In this document: in pieces, positions 8,510 through 17,774 of the stretch | How positions within the stretch are numbered: the first letter of the stretch is position 1 | How the letters are laid out: each line of letters starts with the position of its first letter | Assembly (NCBI GenBank): GCA_001660395.1 | Contig: LXWE01000008.1 | Coordinates: 1-64,000 of the forward strand | Direction: 5' to 3' | From: Alteromonadaceae bacterium XY-R5 | Lineage (GTDB): Bacteria > Pseudomonadota > Gammaproteobacteria > Enterobacterales > Alteromonadaceae | Length of the DNA stretch: 64,000 nt | The notes under the pieces: model-generated | Seen by the model: only the letters and a program-made list of their open reading frames with translations | Databases searched by the model: none | Told to the model about the DNA's origin: nothing | Translations under genes and position numbers: made by a program

Positions 8510-9535
8510 ATGATTAATACCCTGGTCATTGGCTACGGTTTTGCCGCCAAGACGTTTCATTTACCCTTTCTAAATTACCTGTCTGAGTTTCAGATCTGTG
8601 GTTTTGTCAGTTCTCAGTCTGAGCAAATTCAGCAGGACTATCCTGCTGTGGCGGTATTCAATGATTTGCAGGATGCGCTGGAAGCCTGCCAGCCGGATCT
8701 GGTCATCGTCACCACGCCCAATCATTTACATGCACCCCAAACCGAAGCGGCATTGAAAGCTGGCGCACATGTGTTGGTGGAAAAGCCGTTCACCCTGAGC
8801 AGTGCAGAGGCAGAAGCGCTGGTGGCATTAGCTAACCAGCAGCATAAAAAGCTCTGTGTGTTTCATAACCGTCGCTTTGATGGTGATTTCCTTACCTTAA
8901 AGCAACTGATAGCCAAGAATGAATTGGGTGAGATTAAACGCTTTGAAAGTCGCTTTGATCGCTTCCGCCCTGAGCCTAAAAATCGATGGCGTGAACTGGC
9001 TGGCCCGGGTAGTGGTATCTTTTGGGATCTCGGCCCGCATCTCATTGATCAGTGCTTACAACTGTTTGGCGTACCTGAAGCCGTCAGTGCAGAGGTTGAA
9101 ACGTTGCGTGCCGATGGGCAAAGTACCGATCTGTTTGAACTGCGTTTGCACTACGCCGATAAAATTGCCTATTTAGGTAGCTCGCCATTTCAGGCTGGGC
9201 CAACGCTACGTTTTGATTTGCAAGGCACGAAGGGCAGTTACCGCAAGTTCTGCTTAGATCCTCAGGAACAGCAGTTGAAAGATGGTGTAGCTTTCCATGC
9301 TCCGCAATGGGCGCAAACCATCGCCTGCGAAGAGGGGGAATATAGTAGCGAAAAGGGCACGCAACTCTATCCGACGCTTCAAGGTGGTTACCTGAGTTTC
9401 TATCAGCAGCTTGCCGATGCTATCACCAATGATGGGGCGTTACCGGCCGATGCCAGCACGGTTACAGATGTGATTCGGGTGATTGAGTTGGCCCACAAGG
9501 CAGCAGAACAAGGTCAACGAATTCTTTGGTCTTGA
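8510..9535 (+). CDS. Gfo/Idh/MocA family NAD(P)-dependent oxidoreductase
   Basis: 341 aa. The N-terminal Rossmann fold starts with VIGYGFAAKTFH (nucleotide loop), and EKPF in HVLVEKPFTLS is the family's cofactor/catalytic Lys motif. The C-terminal half fits the GFO_IDH_MocA beta-sheet domain. Size and pattern resemble E. coli YdgJ; the substrate, probably a sugar or polyol, cannot be told. The start is set at ATG 8510 with AGGAAAG just upstream; a longer in-frame version from 8474 would run through the glmU terminator. It lies between glmU and glmR, so a link to amino-sugar metabolism is possible but unproven. Confidence 0.88.
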   Translation: MINTLVIGYGFAAKTFHLPFLNYLSEFQICGFVSSQSEQIQQDYPAVAVFNDLQDALEACQPDLVIVTTPNHLHAPQTEAALKAGAHVLVEKPFTLSSAEAEALVALANQQHKKLCVFHNRRFDGDFLTLKQLIAKNELGEIKRFESRFDRFRPEPKNRWRELAGPGSGIFWDLGPHLIDQCLQLFGVPEAVSAEVETLRADGQSTDLFELRLHYADKIAYLGSSPFQAGPTLRFDLQGTKGSYRKFCLDPQEQQLKDGVAFHAPQWAQTIACEEGEYSSEKGTQLYPTLQGGYLSFYQQLADAITNDGALPADASTVTDVIRVIELAHKAAEQGQRILWS

Positions 9536-9567
9536 GCTGGCGAGTGGGCAATGCAAGACGAAAAATA

Positions 9568-9592
9568 CAAAAGGGCCAATGGCCCTTTTTTT
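9568..9592 (+). terminator. terminator after the Gfo/Idh/MocA gene
   Basis: GGGCC-AAT-GGCCC hairpin preceded by A-rich DNA and followed by seven T (9586-9592). Confidence 0.8.
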
Positions 9593-9608
9593 GATCTATC
9601 TCTTTCTA

Positions 9609-9650
9609 TTTCGAAACTTTAGATTTAATATAAGTTTCGTTTTGAAACTT
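9609..9650 (+). promoter_or_regulatory. probable glmR/glmS promoter-operator with CGAAA boxes
   Basis: CGAAACTT (9612-9619) and AAGTTTCG (9632-9639) form a perfect 8-bp inverted repeat, and a third copy TGAAACTT follows at 9643-9650. TTTCGAAA (9609-9616) is itself palindromic. CGAAA/TTTCG cores are typical of DeoR-family operators, and the next gene encodes a DeoR-family regulator. TAATAT (9626-9631) between the arms could be a -10 box. Autoregulation is inferred, not shown. Confidence 0.5.
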
Positions 9651-9674
9651 AATCTTACGTTTTAACTGTTTTTT

Positions 9675-10463
9675 ATGCAAAAACGCAATACGCAACAGCG
9701 CCGCCGTGCCATCATCGATCTGTTAACGGATCAGGGCGAAGTGCAGGTAGAGCAGCTGGCCAGCCATTTTTCTACCTCAGAAGTGACCATTCGCAAGGAC
9801 TTAGCCGCGCTCGAAGATAATGGTCTATTGCTGCGTAAATTTGGCGGAGCCGTGCCTATGCCTAAAGAGGCCTCTGAGCTGGCGGATGCGGCCTTGTCAA
9901 AACGTAAGCAGGCTATCGGTGCGTTAGCGGCCACCCTGATTGGCGATCATCAGCGCATTATCATTGATAGTGGCAGCACCACCGCGAGCTTATTACCTCA
10001 CCTGAATCATAAGCGCGGACTAGTGGTAATGACCAACTCCCTGCAAGTGGCCAACAGCCTGCTGGAACTGGAAAACGAACCTCATTTACTGATGACAGGC
10101 GGCACCTGGGATAAACAGTCTCACTCATTCCAGGGCCAAATGGCGGAGCAGATCCTCTCGGCATACAATTTTGATATGGCCTTTATGGGTGCAGCAGGTC
10201 TGGATTTAGACAAAGGCACCACCACCTTTAATGAGCTGACTCAGCTGACCCAAAGTATGGCCAAAGTGGCCAGCAAAGTGGTGGTGATGGCAGAATCTGA
10301 AAAACTGCAACGCAGGATCCCGAATATTGAACTGGCCTGGTCACAAATAGATGTACTGATCACCGATGATCAGCTCGACGATGACAGCCGGGCCCGAATT
10401 GAACAACATGGCGTGGTTGTGATGTGCGCCCCTCACCAGCAAGGCGCTGGTGGTACTAACTAA
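9675..10463 (+). CDS. glmR: DeoR/GlpR-family regulator of glmS
   Basis: 262 aa. The N-terminal DeoR winged helix has the signature VTIRKDLAALEDNGLLLRKFGGAV; the C-terminal DeoRC sensor carries the phosphosugar-binding motifs DSGSTT and MTGG. The gene lies 10 bp upstream of glmS, the same place as glmR (PA5550) of Pseudomonas aeruginosa, which controls glmS. A phosphorylated amino sugar is the likely ligand. There is no good ribosome-binding site before ATG 9675, only a T-rich stretch. CGAAA boxes just upstream suggest it represses its own promoter and thereby glmS. Confidence 0.87.
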   Translation: MQKRNTQQRRRAIIDLLTDQGEVQVEQLASHFSTSEVTIRKDLAALEDNGLLLRKFGGAVPMPKEASELADAALSKRKQAIGALAATLIGDHQRIIIDSGSTTASLLPHLNHKRGLVVMTNSLQVANSLLELENEPHLLMTGGTWDKQSHSFQGQMAEQILSAYNFDMAFMGAAGLDLDKGTTTFNELTQLTQSMAKVASKVVVMAESEKLQRRIPNIELAWSQIDVLITDDQLDDDSRARIEQHGVVVMCAPHQQGAGGTN

Positions 10464-10473
10464 GGAGTAACCT

Positions 10474-12306
10474 ATGTGTGGAATTGTAGGCGCCATCGCC
10501 GAACGTAACGTTGTCCAAATTTTATTGGAAGGTTTAAAGCGCCTGGAATACCGTGGCTATGACTCGGCTGGTGTCGCCCTGTTAGATCAGGGCGGTAACC
10601 TGACCCGTGTACGTCGTACCGGCAAAGTACAGGAACTGGCTGCCGCCATTGATGCAGACCCTGTTAAAGGTCAAACCGGCATTGCCCACACCCGCTGGGC
10701 AACCCACGGTGGCGTGACCGAAGCCAATGCTCACCCGCATTTTTCCAGTGATCGAGTAGCTGTAGTCCACAATGGCATTATCGAAAACTACCAGCAGCTG
10801 CGCAAAGAACTGACGGCAGCAGGTTACGGCTTTACCTCTGATACCGATACTGAAACCATTGCCCACCAGGTGCATAAGCTGCTGGATAGTGGCCTGGATT
10901 TACTCAGTGCTGTGCAGGCCGCAGTGAAAACCTTCCACGGTGCCTACGGCACAGTGATCATGGATAAGCTCGATGCTGATAAAGTCGTGGTTGCCCGCTC
11001 TGGTAGCCCACTGGTGATTGGTTTAGGCATAGGCGAAAACTTTATTGCCTCCGACCAAATGGCGTTACTGCCTGTAACCCGTCGCTTTATGTTCCTTGAA
11101 GAAGGCGATGTGGCCGAGATCACCCGCACCAGTATCAAGGTGTTTGATAAAGCCGGTAACCCGGTAGAGCGTGAGATTATCGATTCAGACATCGAGCACG
11201 ATGCCGGTGATAAAGGTGGCTACCGCCACTACATGCTCAAAGAGATCCATGAGCAGCCAATTGTAGTGCGTAACACCCTGCAACAGCGATTGCTGGAAAG
11301 TGGTATCGACGCCAATATTTTCGGTGATAATGCTGATGAGATCCTGGCCAAGGTCAAGCATGTGCAAATCATCGCCTGCGGCACCAGTTATCATGCCGGT
11401 ATGACTGCACGCTACTGGTTAGAACAATATGCGAATGTATCTTGTAACGTCGAGATTGCCTCTGAATTCCGTTACCGTAAATCCTTCGTGCACCCGAACA
11501 GTCTGTTAGTGACTATCTCTCAGTCGGGCGAAACTGCCGATACGCTGGCGGCGCTGCGCTTAGCTAAAGAGCAAGGTTATATGGCCAGCCTGACCATTTG
11601 TAACGTGCCGGGCAGCTCATTGGTACGTGAATCCGACATGGCCTTTATGACCCGCGCTGGTGCCGAAATTGGCGTGGCCTCAACCAAAGCTTTTACTACG
11701 CAATTGACGGCTTTCTTAATGTTAACCCTGGCATTAGGAGCAAATAACGGCATTAGCCGGGAAGATCATGATGGCATCGTAGCAGCTCTGCACAGCCTGC
11801 CAACCAAGCTGGAAGAAACCCTGGGCCTGACCAAAGCTATTGAAGTATTAGCGGAGGAATTTGCCGATAAGCACCACAGCCTGTTTTTAGGACGCGGCGA
11901 TCAGTATCCAATCGCCATGGAAGGGGCGCTCAAGCTTAAAGAAATTTCCTACATCCATGCTGAAGCTTATGCTTCCGGCGAGCTTAAACATGGCCCGCTG
12001 GCGCTGATCGATGATGAAATGCCCGTGATTGTGGTGGCGCCAAATAACGAGTTGCTGGAAAAACTGAAATCCAACGTCGAAGAAGTACGTGCCCGCGGTG
12101 GCATTATGTACGTATTTGCGGATGCTGAAGCCCAGTTTGCCAGCGATGAGACCATGCGTGTGATCAACGTGCCGCACTGTGAACCTGCAATTGCTCCCAT
12201 TATCTATACTCTGCCATTACAGTTGCTGAGCTACTATGTGGCTGTAATCAAAGGGACTGACGTTGACCAGCCGCGTAACCTGGCAAAATCGGTAACAGTG
12301 GAATAG
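10474..12306 (+). CDS. glmS: glutamine--fructose-6-phosphate aminotransferase
   Basis: 610 aa, full length. It makes glucosamine-6-phosphate from fructose-6-P and glutamine, the entry step to UDP-GlcNAc. The N-terminal glutaminase starts MCGIVG with the nucleophile Cys2 exposed after Met removal; two SIS domains follow ([13 protein letters not shown] and the conserved ending [11 protein letters not shown]). A strong AAGGAG ribosome-binding site precedes ATG 10474. It is co-transcribed with glmR and closed by a terminator at 12337-12370. Confidence 0.98.
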   Translation: MCGIVGAIAERNVVQILLEGLKRLEYRGYDSAGVALLDQGGNLTRVRRTGKVQELAAAIDADPVKGQTGIAHTRWATHGGVTEANAHPHFSSDRVAVVHNGIIENYQQLRKELTAAGYGFTSDTDTETIAHQVHKLLDSGLDLLSAVQAAVKTFHGAYGTVIMDKLDADKVVVARSGSPLVIGLGIGENFIASDQMALLPVTRRFMFLEEGDVAEITRTSIKVFDKAGNPVEREIIDSDIEHDAGDKGGYRHYMLKEIHEQPIVVRNTLQQRLLESGIDANIFGDNADEILAKVKHVQIIACGTSYHAGMTARYWLEQYANVSCNVEIASEFRYRKSFVHPNSLLVTISQSGETADTLAALRLAKEQGYMASLTICNVPGSSLVRESDMAFMTRAGAEIGVASTKAFTTQLTAFLMLTLALGANNGISREDHDGIVAALHSLPTKLEETLGLTKAIEVLAEEFADKHHSLFLGRGDQYPIAMEGALKLKEISYIHAEAYASGELKHGPLALIDDEMPVIVVAPNNELLEKLKSNVEEVRARGGIMYVFADAEAQFASDETMRVINVPHCEPAIAPIIYTLPLQLLSYYVAVIKGTDVDQPRNLAKSVTVE

Positions 12307-12336
12307 CAATCAATCGGCCAATACATTTACGCCTTG

Positions 12337-12370
12337 ATGCCAGAGGTGAGTAATCATCTCTGGCATTTTT
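12337..12370 (+). terminator. terminator after glmS
   Basis: Perfect 9-bp stem ATGCCAGAG (12337-12345) / CTCTGGCAT (12358-12366), 12-nt loop, T run through 12370. Confidence 0.85.
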
Positions 12371-12636
12371 ACATCTACGCTGGCATTAACCTGCGAATCC
12401 GGCCGTGATGGGTGAAGTGAGTGGATTTATCATCTCATTTTGACTAGGCATTTCTAGCGATTTATTCCCTGATTCCATTCATCCTGTTTAGTTGAAACAT
12501 ATTCAGTTTTTTGATGAATAAAAGTGACTTTACTTAATGGCTAAAGCGGCCTAAATTCGCCACCAATTTAACACCTCTCAGCGCTGTTTGTTGTTCCTTT
12601 TGCTCCTCTGGCGCTGTGTCTTTTCCGGAAATAAAC
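12371..12636. other. intergenic region before the MFS gene
   Basis: About 265 bp with no coding region or strong hairpin. It must hold the promoter of the downstream MFS gene, but no clear -35/-10 pair can be picked. Confidence 0.4.
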
Positions 12637-13806
12637 ATGGTCGATGTTGTAATGGCCACTAAACCAAACAGCCCTTTGGTCCCTGTGCTTGGATTGTCCT
12701 TTTATGCAGTCGCCTCGGGCTTTTTAATGAGTTTGGTACCGTTATCCTTGGTTGCAAATCAACTAACACCGGCGCTCGCGCCCTGGCTTGCCAGCGTGTT
12801 TTACCTGGGTTTGCTGGTAGGGGCATTCTTTATTCAACGCATCGTGGCAATAACAGGTCACCGCTTTGCATTTATTGGCTTCTTATTATTATTGATAGCC
12901 ACAGTAGCTGCGCAGATGATGCTGCCATTCGCATCGTTGTGGTTATTTGCGCGCTTAATTGCCGGTATTGCTGTGGCGGGCATATTCGTGGTGGTGGAAT
13001 CCTGGTTATTGATGACTAACACCGCGAAAGAGCGAGCCAAACGTCTGGGGCTTTACATGACATCTCTCTATGGTGGTTCGGCAGTAGGACAGTTAGCCAT
13101 CAAACCTCTGGGAGTTGATGGGGTATTGCCTTTTATGTTTGTCATTGTCCTTTTGAGTTTGGCGGTATTGGTACCGTTACTTATTAAACGTGGTCAGCCA
13201 GATCGTCAGCAGACACAAAAATTGCACTGGCATGAGCTAAAAAACCTAAGTCGACCAGCCCTGGTTGGCTGTCTGGTGTCTGGTCTGGTGCTTGGACCAA
13301 TGTATGGATTGCTGCCTGTGTATATTACGCAATCTGAATATGCACCCAAAACCGGATTGTTGATGGCCGCAGTGATCCTGGGGGGGATGCTGGTACAACC
13401 GTTAGTGAGTTACTTGTCTCCACGCATTAGCAAAAGTTTACTGATGGCGATGTTCTGTCTGGCCGGTGTGTTCAGCCTAATGGGTGTAATCTGCGCGGTA
13501 ACACTTGAGCTGCTGGTTACCAGTTATCTGTCACTTGGTGCGGCGACCTTTGCACTATATCCAATCGCCATCACGCTGGCGTGTGAAAAGCTGGTGGTAT
13601 CCAAGATAGTGTCGGCCACGGAATTGATGTTGCTGACGTACAGTATTGGCTCAGTTTTTGGACCGTTGCTGGCTGCGTATCTGATATCTTCAGAAAATGG
13701 CTTGCCCCTGTACCTAGCAGCCTGTTTGATGACGACCAGTATTTATATGTTGATAAACGCCAACCGCCGGTTGCCCAGGGAAGAAACGCCGGTCACTGAA
13801 CTCTAG
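12637..13806 (+). CDS. MFS transporter, YcaD-like
   Basis: 389 aa with about 12 hydrophobic helices. The stretch VVESWLLM...ERAKRLGLYMTSLYGGSAVGQ fits the YcaD-type MFS signature around helices 4-5. The substrate is unknown. I chose ATG 12637 because GGAA lies at a good distance upstream; a GTG at 12616 and an ATG at 12652 are alternatives. It is transcribed alone and meets the RNA methyltransferase gene tail to tail with 15 bp between stop codons. Confidence 0.82.
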   Translation: MVDVVMATKPNSPLVPVLGLSFYAVASGFLMSLVPLSLVANQLTPALAPWLASVFYLGLLVGAFFIQRIVAITGHRFAFIGFLLLLIATVAAQMMLPFASLWLFARLIAGIAVAGIFVVVESWLLMTNTAKERAKRLGLYMTSLYGGSAVGQLAIKPLGVDGVLPFMFVIVLLSLAVLVPLLIKRGQPDRQQTQKLHWHELKNLSRPALVGCLVSGLVLGPMYGLLPVYITQSEYAPKTGLLMAAVILGGMLVQPLVSYLSPRISKSLLMAMFCLAGVFSLMGVICAVTLELLVTSYLSLGAATFALYPIAITLACEKLVVSKIVSATELMLLTYSIGSVFGPLLAAYLISSENGLPLYLAACLMTTSIYMLINANRRLPREETPVTEL

Positions 13807-13821
13807 GGTAGCTAGGGTGAG

Positions 13822-14562
13822 CTAAAGTGATAACTGATAGGCGCACATGCCGACTGTGCTGGCTAAATTCAGAGAGTCGATGGCGCCGCAACCGGCAATA
13901 GTAAATGCGTTCGCACGAAATGCTTTAAGCGCCTGATTGGGTACGCCGCGAGCTTCGTTGCCAAACAGGTAGCACTGGTAGTCACTAAACTCAGGGCTAT
14001 TTACCGGTGCGCCCTGCAAATCCAAATAGGCGAATTGATCAAAGCGTTTATCCAAGTCTTCTAGTTTAACATCCAGCTCGAGCGGCAAATGGAAAATCGC
14101 GCCCATGCTGGCTCGCACTACTTTTGGGTTGAACGGATCAACACTGTTGGGACTGACTAACAAGCGGAAGTTTCCGAACCAGGCCAGGGTGCGCAAAATG
14201 GTGCCTAGGTTACCTGGATCCTGTACCTCGTGCAGATAGATACAGCGTTCTTTGGGTTGCAATGGCGGTAGCGTCGCGGCCTGTGGCAATGGCACGCAGG
14301 CGATGAGCCCCTGCGGGGTTTTGGTATCGCTGATACTGGCCATTTGTTTGCTGTTTAGACCAATCACATTGAAGTTACCTGTCAGGTTTTTGGTCCATTC
14401 AAGGTAATTATCCGAAACGTATAAATCGATGCGTTGGCTGCTACCTTGATGCTTTAGGGATTTTTGTAGCTCAAGGATCAAGTGCTCCCCTTCAACCAGA
14501 TAGTAGCCTAATTGAGTGCGGTATTTTTTTTGCTGCAGCTTTTTTACATCATCTAGTTTCAT
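13822..14562 (-). CDS. TrmH/SpoU-family RNA 2'-O-methyltransferase
   Basis: 246 aa. An N-terminal substrate-binding part with GYYLVEGEHLI is followed by a SPOUT (trefoil knot) domain with all three family motifs: NLGTILRTLAWFG, LFGNEARGVP and SLNLASTVGMCAYQL. It methylates a ribose in rRNA or tRNA using SAM; the exact nucleotide is not predictable. The start is set at ATG 14562; a 42-residue upstream extension has no family character. It is divergent from rlmE, so two RNA methyltransferases share a promoter region. Confidence 0.88.
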   Translation of the reverse strand: MKLDDVKKLQQKKYRTQLGYYLVEGEHLILELQKSLKHQGSSQRIDLYVSDNYLEWTKNLTGNFNVIGLNSKQMASISDTKTPQGLIACVPLPQAATLPPLQPKERCIYLHEVQDPGNLGTILRTLAWFGNFRLLVSPNSVDPFNPKVVRASMGAIFHLPLELDVKLEDLDKRFDQFAYLDLQGAPVNSPEFSDYQCYLFGNEARGVPNQALKAFRANAFTIAGCGAIDSLNLASTVGMCAYQLSL

Positions 14563-14748
14563 TATTACGTGCCTGGCAGGTCTGATGGAGCAATAGTCCA
14601 ATATTGTAACTTTTTGCCCTGTGCAAGTCAGGTAAAACCAACAGGAGGCAGCGCTAAACAAGCCTTGCAGGCGTTGCCTGATTTGCAAAACCAGTTAGCA
14701 GCATTACAATAGGCGCCGTTTTAGTGCAACCGATAGCAGATTCAGTGT

Positions 14749-15369
14749 ATGGCCAAGTCAAAAACCAGCAAAAAGTGGATGGATGAGCACGTTAACGACC
14801 CCTACGTGAAAAAAGCCCAGATTGATGGCTATCGTTCACGGGCAAGTTATAAACTGCTGGAAATCAACGAGAAAGATAAGTTGTTTGGACGAGGCAATGT
14901 GGTAATGGATCTGGGGTCAGCCCCCGGTGGCTGGTCACAAATTGTAGCGCCGATTGTGGGTGATTCTGGTCGCGTGATTGCTTCCGACATACTGCCGATG
15001 GACAGCATCATAGGTGTTGATTTCATTCAGGGCGATTTTACCGATGAAGCAGTCTATGAGCAGATCCTGCAAACCCTGAACGGTGATCAGGTCGATACAG
15101 TGGTCTCGGACATGGCTCCTAATATGAGTGGGGTGAACACCACCGATCAATATGCGTCTATGTATTTGGTGGAGTTGGCGCTGGATATGGCGCGTAATGT
15201 TTTGCGCCCCGGCGGCAGTTTCTGCGCAAAGGTGTTTCAGGGTGTTGGTTACGATGATTACGTTAAAGATGTGCGAAGTTCATTTAACAAGGTTATTGTG
15301 CGTAAGCCGGCTGCATCACGTCCGCGTTCACGCGAGGTATATTTGGTCGCAACGGGCTTTAAAGGATAA
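14749..15369 (+). CDS. rlmE: 23S rRNA U2552 2'-O-methyltransferase
   Basis: 206 aa (RrmJ/FtsJ), methylates U2552 in the ribosomal A loop late in 50S assembly. The catalytic tetrad K35-D121-K161-E196 has exactly the spacing of the E. coli enzyme (38-124-164-199), and the SAM site [13 protein letters not shown] is intact. In most relatives rlmE sits upstream of ftsH; here it is alone, followed by a perfect hairpin and the convergent rbgA. It is well conserved, so this appears to be a working rlmE; whether a second copy exists near ftsH is not visible. Confidence 0.95.
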   Translation: MAKSKTSKKWMDEHVNDPYVKKAQIDGYRSRASYKLLEINEKDKLFGRGNVVMDLGSAPGGWSQIVAPIVGDSGRVIASDILPMDSIIGVDFIQGDFTDEAVYEQILQTLNGDQVDTVVSDMAPNMSGVNTTDQYASMYLVELALDMARNVLRPGGSFCAKVFQGVGYDDYVKDVRSSFNKVIVRKPAASRPRSREVYLVATGFKG

Positions 15370-15383
15370 GCCTTTGTCAGTTG

Positions 15384-15410
15384 CATCAGGCCGCATTTTT
15401 CGGCCTGATG
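15384..15410. terminator. T-less hairpin between convergent rlmE and rbgA
   Basis: Perfect 10-bp stem CATCAGGCCG/CGGCCTGATG with a 7-nt loop, but no T run on either side. It could be a bidirectional 3'-end structure. Confidence 0.5.
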
Positions 15411-15429
15411 TATCAGTGTTAAAGTGGGG

Positions 15430-16437
15430 TTATCGCTTGCGTTGTTGTTTCATGCGCTGACTTTGTTCTTCACGTTTTTCAGTGCGTTTCTCTTTACGGT
15501 CTCGTTTATCCGGCGTCAAAGAACCCTGTTTGAACTTCTCTTTCCGCTTTTTCTTGTCTTCGAGCTTCTTTGCCGCCGCCGCGGCCATTTCGATTTTTTC
15601 CTGTTCGACCATTTCAGGTGTTTCCAGGGTAATCTGACCTAACTTCCCTGACTGCAATTCATTTAGCAGTACTTCGCAGATTTTATGCAGATTTACGCGC
15701 CCGCCAGACATCAAAGCTCCGCGTTTTTTGGCTGCAGCTTCTAAAAATTCCAGTTCTGTCTCCGGAATGTCTTCAAGCTTAAAGCGCTCTTTCATTTGTT
15801 CCGGATACGCTTTAATCAAATAATCTGCGGCAAAGAAGCCGACGTCATCGTACTCCATTGCGGTGTTTTTTACGGCTCCAGAGGATGCCAGTCGGTAGAT
15901 GGAATGCGGGTTTTCAACCTTGGGCCACAATACTCCGGGCGTATCATGCAGAACAATGCCACTACCTAAGTTGATGCGCTGCTGCGTTTTGGTCACCGCA
16001 GGTTCATTGCCGGTTTTGGCAATAGTGCGTTCTGCCAGGATATTGATTAGGGTGGATTTTCCCACGTTGGGAATGCCCGTAATCATGGCGTTAATTTGTT
16101 TGCCGGTCACATCTTTGTGAGCACAAATGCTGCGGATCAGCGTCATAATTTGCTTGGTATTTGCTGGGTTATCTGTAGTGGTTGTGATGGTTTTTACCCC
16201 ACGTTCGCTCTCCAGATGCGCTTGCCAGCGTGCGGTTAATTCGGGATCAGCCAAATCATATTTGTTCAGAATTTTCAGACAGGGCTTATCGCCTCGAATT
16301 TTCGCGATTTCGGGGTTCTCGCTGGAATACGGAATCCGTGCATCTAGCACTTCTATCAGGATATCGACCTGACTTAGGGACTCTTTTATTTCTTTCAGGG
16401 CTTTATGCATATGCCCCGGAAACCAGTGTAAGGCCAC
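15430..16437 (-). CDS. rbgA: ribosome-assembly GTPase, YlqF/RbgA family
   Basis: 335 aa circularly permuted GTPase: NKYD (G4) comes first, then GIPNVGKST (G1, P loop) and DTPG (G3). The opening HWFPGHMHKALKEI is the family hallmark. It acts in late 50S subunit maturation in species studied. The C-terminal 50 residues are very rich in Lys, Arg and Glu and probably contact rRNA. Translation starts at GTG 16437, with GGA at a suitable distance. It lies convergent to rlmE, another 50S maturation factor. Confidence 0.92.
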   Translation of the reverse strand: MALHWFPGHMHKALKEIKESLSQVDILIEVLDARIPYSSENPEIAKIRGDKPCLKILNKYDLADPELTARWQAHLESERGVKTITTTTDNPANTKQIMTLIRSICAHKDVTGKQINAMITGIPNVGKSTLINILAERTIAKTGNEPAVTKTQQRINLGSGIVLHDTPGVLWPKVENPHSIYRLASSGAVKNTAMEYDDVGFFAADYLIKAYPEQMKERFKLEDIPETELEFLEAAAKKRGALMSGGRVNLHKICEVLLNELQSGKLGQITLETPEMVEQEKIEMAAAAAKKLEDKKKRKEKFKQGSLTPDKRDRKEKRTEKREEQSQRMKQQRKR

Positions 16438-16782
16438 GGCAATTGTCCATTAAATCTTAATTGGCGCTAGTTTACTGTATTTCTAACGATTATTCAGACT
16501 TGTATGTGATTTTAGGCAATCTGAAAAGCAAGTGAAAATATGGCCTTCACACCAATATTTGGCAAGTTAGGTTCGAGCAGTTCATGGCAATGATATAATG
16601 TAACCATATGATAAATATTAATATATTTACCATGTATTGACGTTTTGGGTTTTAAATTTACCGTTGAAATGCTGGCAGAGTTAGACTTTAGTTTACTTTT
16701 ACAATTACCGTATATTAAATGTTATTGAGATGTATTATTTTTTAGGTTTGCTATAGCAAAACACAATAAAAAGGAACACACC
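16438..16782. other. AT-rich intergenic region between rbgA and an outer-membrane gene
   Basis: 345 bp, divergent promoters expected. TATAAT at 16594-16599 is a good -10 box but its -35 is poor. Several AT-rich blocks follow up to the ribosome-binding site at 16771. No coding region or hairpin seen. Confidence 0.4.
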
Positions 16783-17688
16783 TTGAAAGCACGTTCACTC
16801 ACTCTGTCTCTATCTGCCTCTTTAGGGCTAATGTCTTTAGTTGCCGCCCCTGCTTTTGCAGGTGAAAACCTGTTTGGTTTTGTGAAGGGCGCAGAAACTT
16901 TGCCAAAGGGCGCATATGAGCTTTATCAAATTGTCACCGTACGCGATGACAAAGGTCAGGGCGATTACACCGGCATTAACTATGAAACGGAACTGGAATA
17001 CGGCGTTAGCAACAAGCTGTCGGTGACAGGTTCATTCAAAATGATGTCACTGGATACCTCTGGCCTTATCATTGATGGTTATTTGCCGGAAGAAAAAGAC
17101 TTTGGTATTCGTCCATCTGGCCTTGAAGCTTCTGCTAAGTACATGTTCTTAAGCCCGGCCAAGGATGATATCGGTCTGTCAGTGAATATGGCCTTCGATT
17201 ACGACTGGATCGATACCCATTCTGGCGAAGATAAAGATACTTACTCGGTTGAAACCGAAGTTATTACCCAGAAATATTTCCTGGAAGGTGAGCTGATTTG
17301 GGCCACCAATATTGGGATGGAAGCTACCTATGCGGATCGTGCACCAATCGATAATCTGCCAGAAGATTTTGACTGGCCGACCGATCCAGAAATGGAAATT
17401 GAGCTGAAATTTGGTACAGGTATCAGCTACCGCTTTGCGCCTAAGTGGTTTGTGGGTGTAGAAGCTTTTTACGAAACTGAGTTTGAAACCGAAGTGGGTC
17501 AGGAGCGCTGGTCTTGGTTTGCAGGCCCTTCATTGCACTATGGTAGCCAAACCTGGTGGGGGACGTTTACCTGGTTACCTCAGCTTTCCGGTGGTGGTGA
17601 GCAGTATGAGGGACAGGCAGATACCAGTCTGCATCTGATCGAAAAAACCAAAAATGAATACCGGATCAAAGTCGGCTTTAATTTCTAA
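16783..17688 (+). CDS. predicted outer-membrane beta-barrel protein (DUF6662-like)
   Basis: 301 aa with a signal peptide cut after AFA (about residue 26). The mature part alternates polar and aromatic residues in short strands, contains ELEYGVSNKLSVTGSF and ends in Phe (VGFNF), all typical of an outer-membrane barrel. I believe it fits DUF6662, but this is from memory. It starts with TTG at 16783, seven bases after AAGGA. A hairpin ends it before the flavoprotein genes, so it is likely a separate transcript. Confidence 0.75.
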   Translation: MKARSLTLSLSASLGLMSLVAAPAFAGENLFGFVKGAETLPKGAYELYQIVTVRDDKGQGDYTGINYETELEYGVSNKLSVTGSFKMMSLDTSGLIIDGYLPEEKDFGIRPSGLEASAKYMFLSPAKDDIGLSVNMAFDYDWIDTHSGEDKDTYSVETEVITQKYFLEGELIWATNIGMEATYADRAPIDNLPEDFDWPTDPEMEIELKFGTGISYRFAPKWFVGVEAFYETEFETEVGQERWSWFAGPSLHYGSQTWWGTFTWLPQLSGGGEQYEGQADTSLHLIEKTKNEYRIKVGFNF

Positions 17689-17721
17689 TTCATCTGATGG
17701 ATGAACTGGTATTTTTCGAAT

Positions 17722-17748
17722 GAAGGCCAGCCTTTGGGTTGGCCTTTC
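17722..17748 (+). terminator. terminator after the outer-membrane protein gene
   Basis: AAGGCCAGCC/GGTTGGCCTT stem of 10 bp (one G-T) with a TTTG loop; the T run is short. Confidence 0.5.
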
Positions 17749-17774
17749 ATCATCTGAACTCACAGGTGCAGAAT

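Noticed and set aside
7622-8560. 312-aa open frame antisense to glmU
   Set aside because: It lies wholly opposite a strongly conserved gene, has no family features and no ribosome-binding site.
16565-16600. tRNA T-arm-like GGTTCGAGC
   Set aside because: No matching acceptor, D or anticodon stems surround it.
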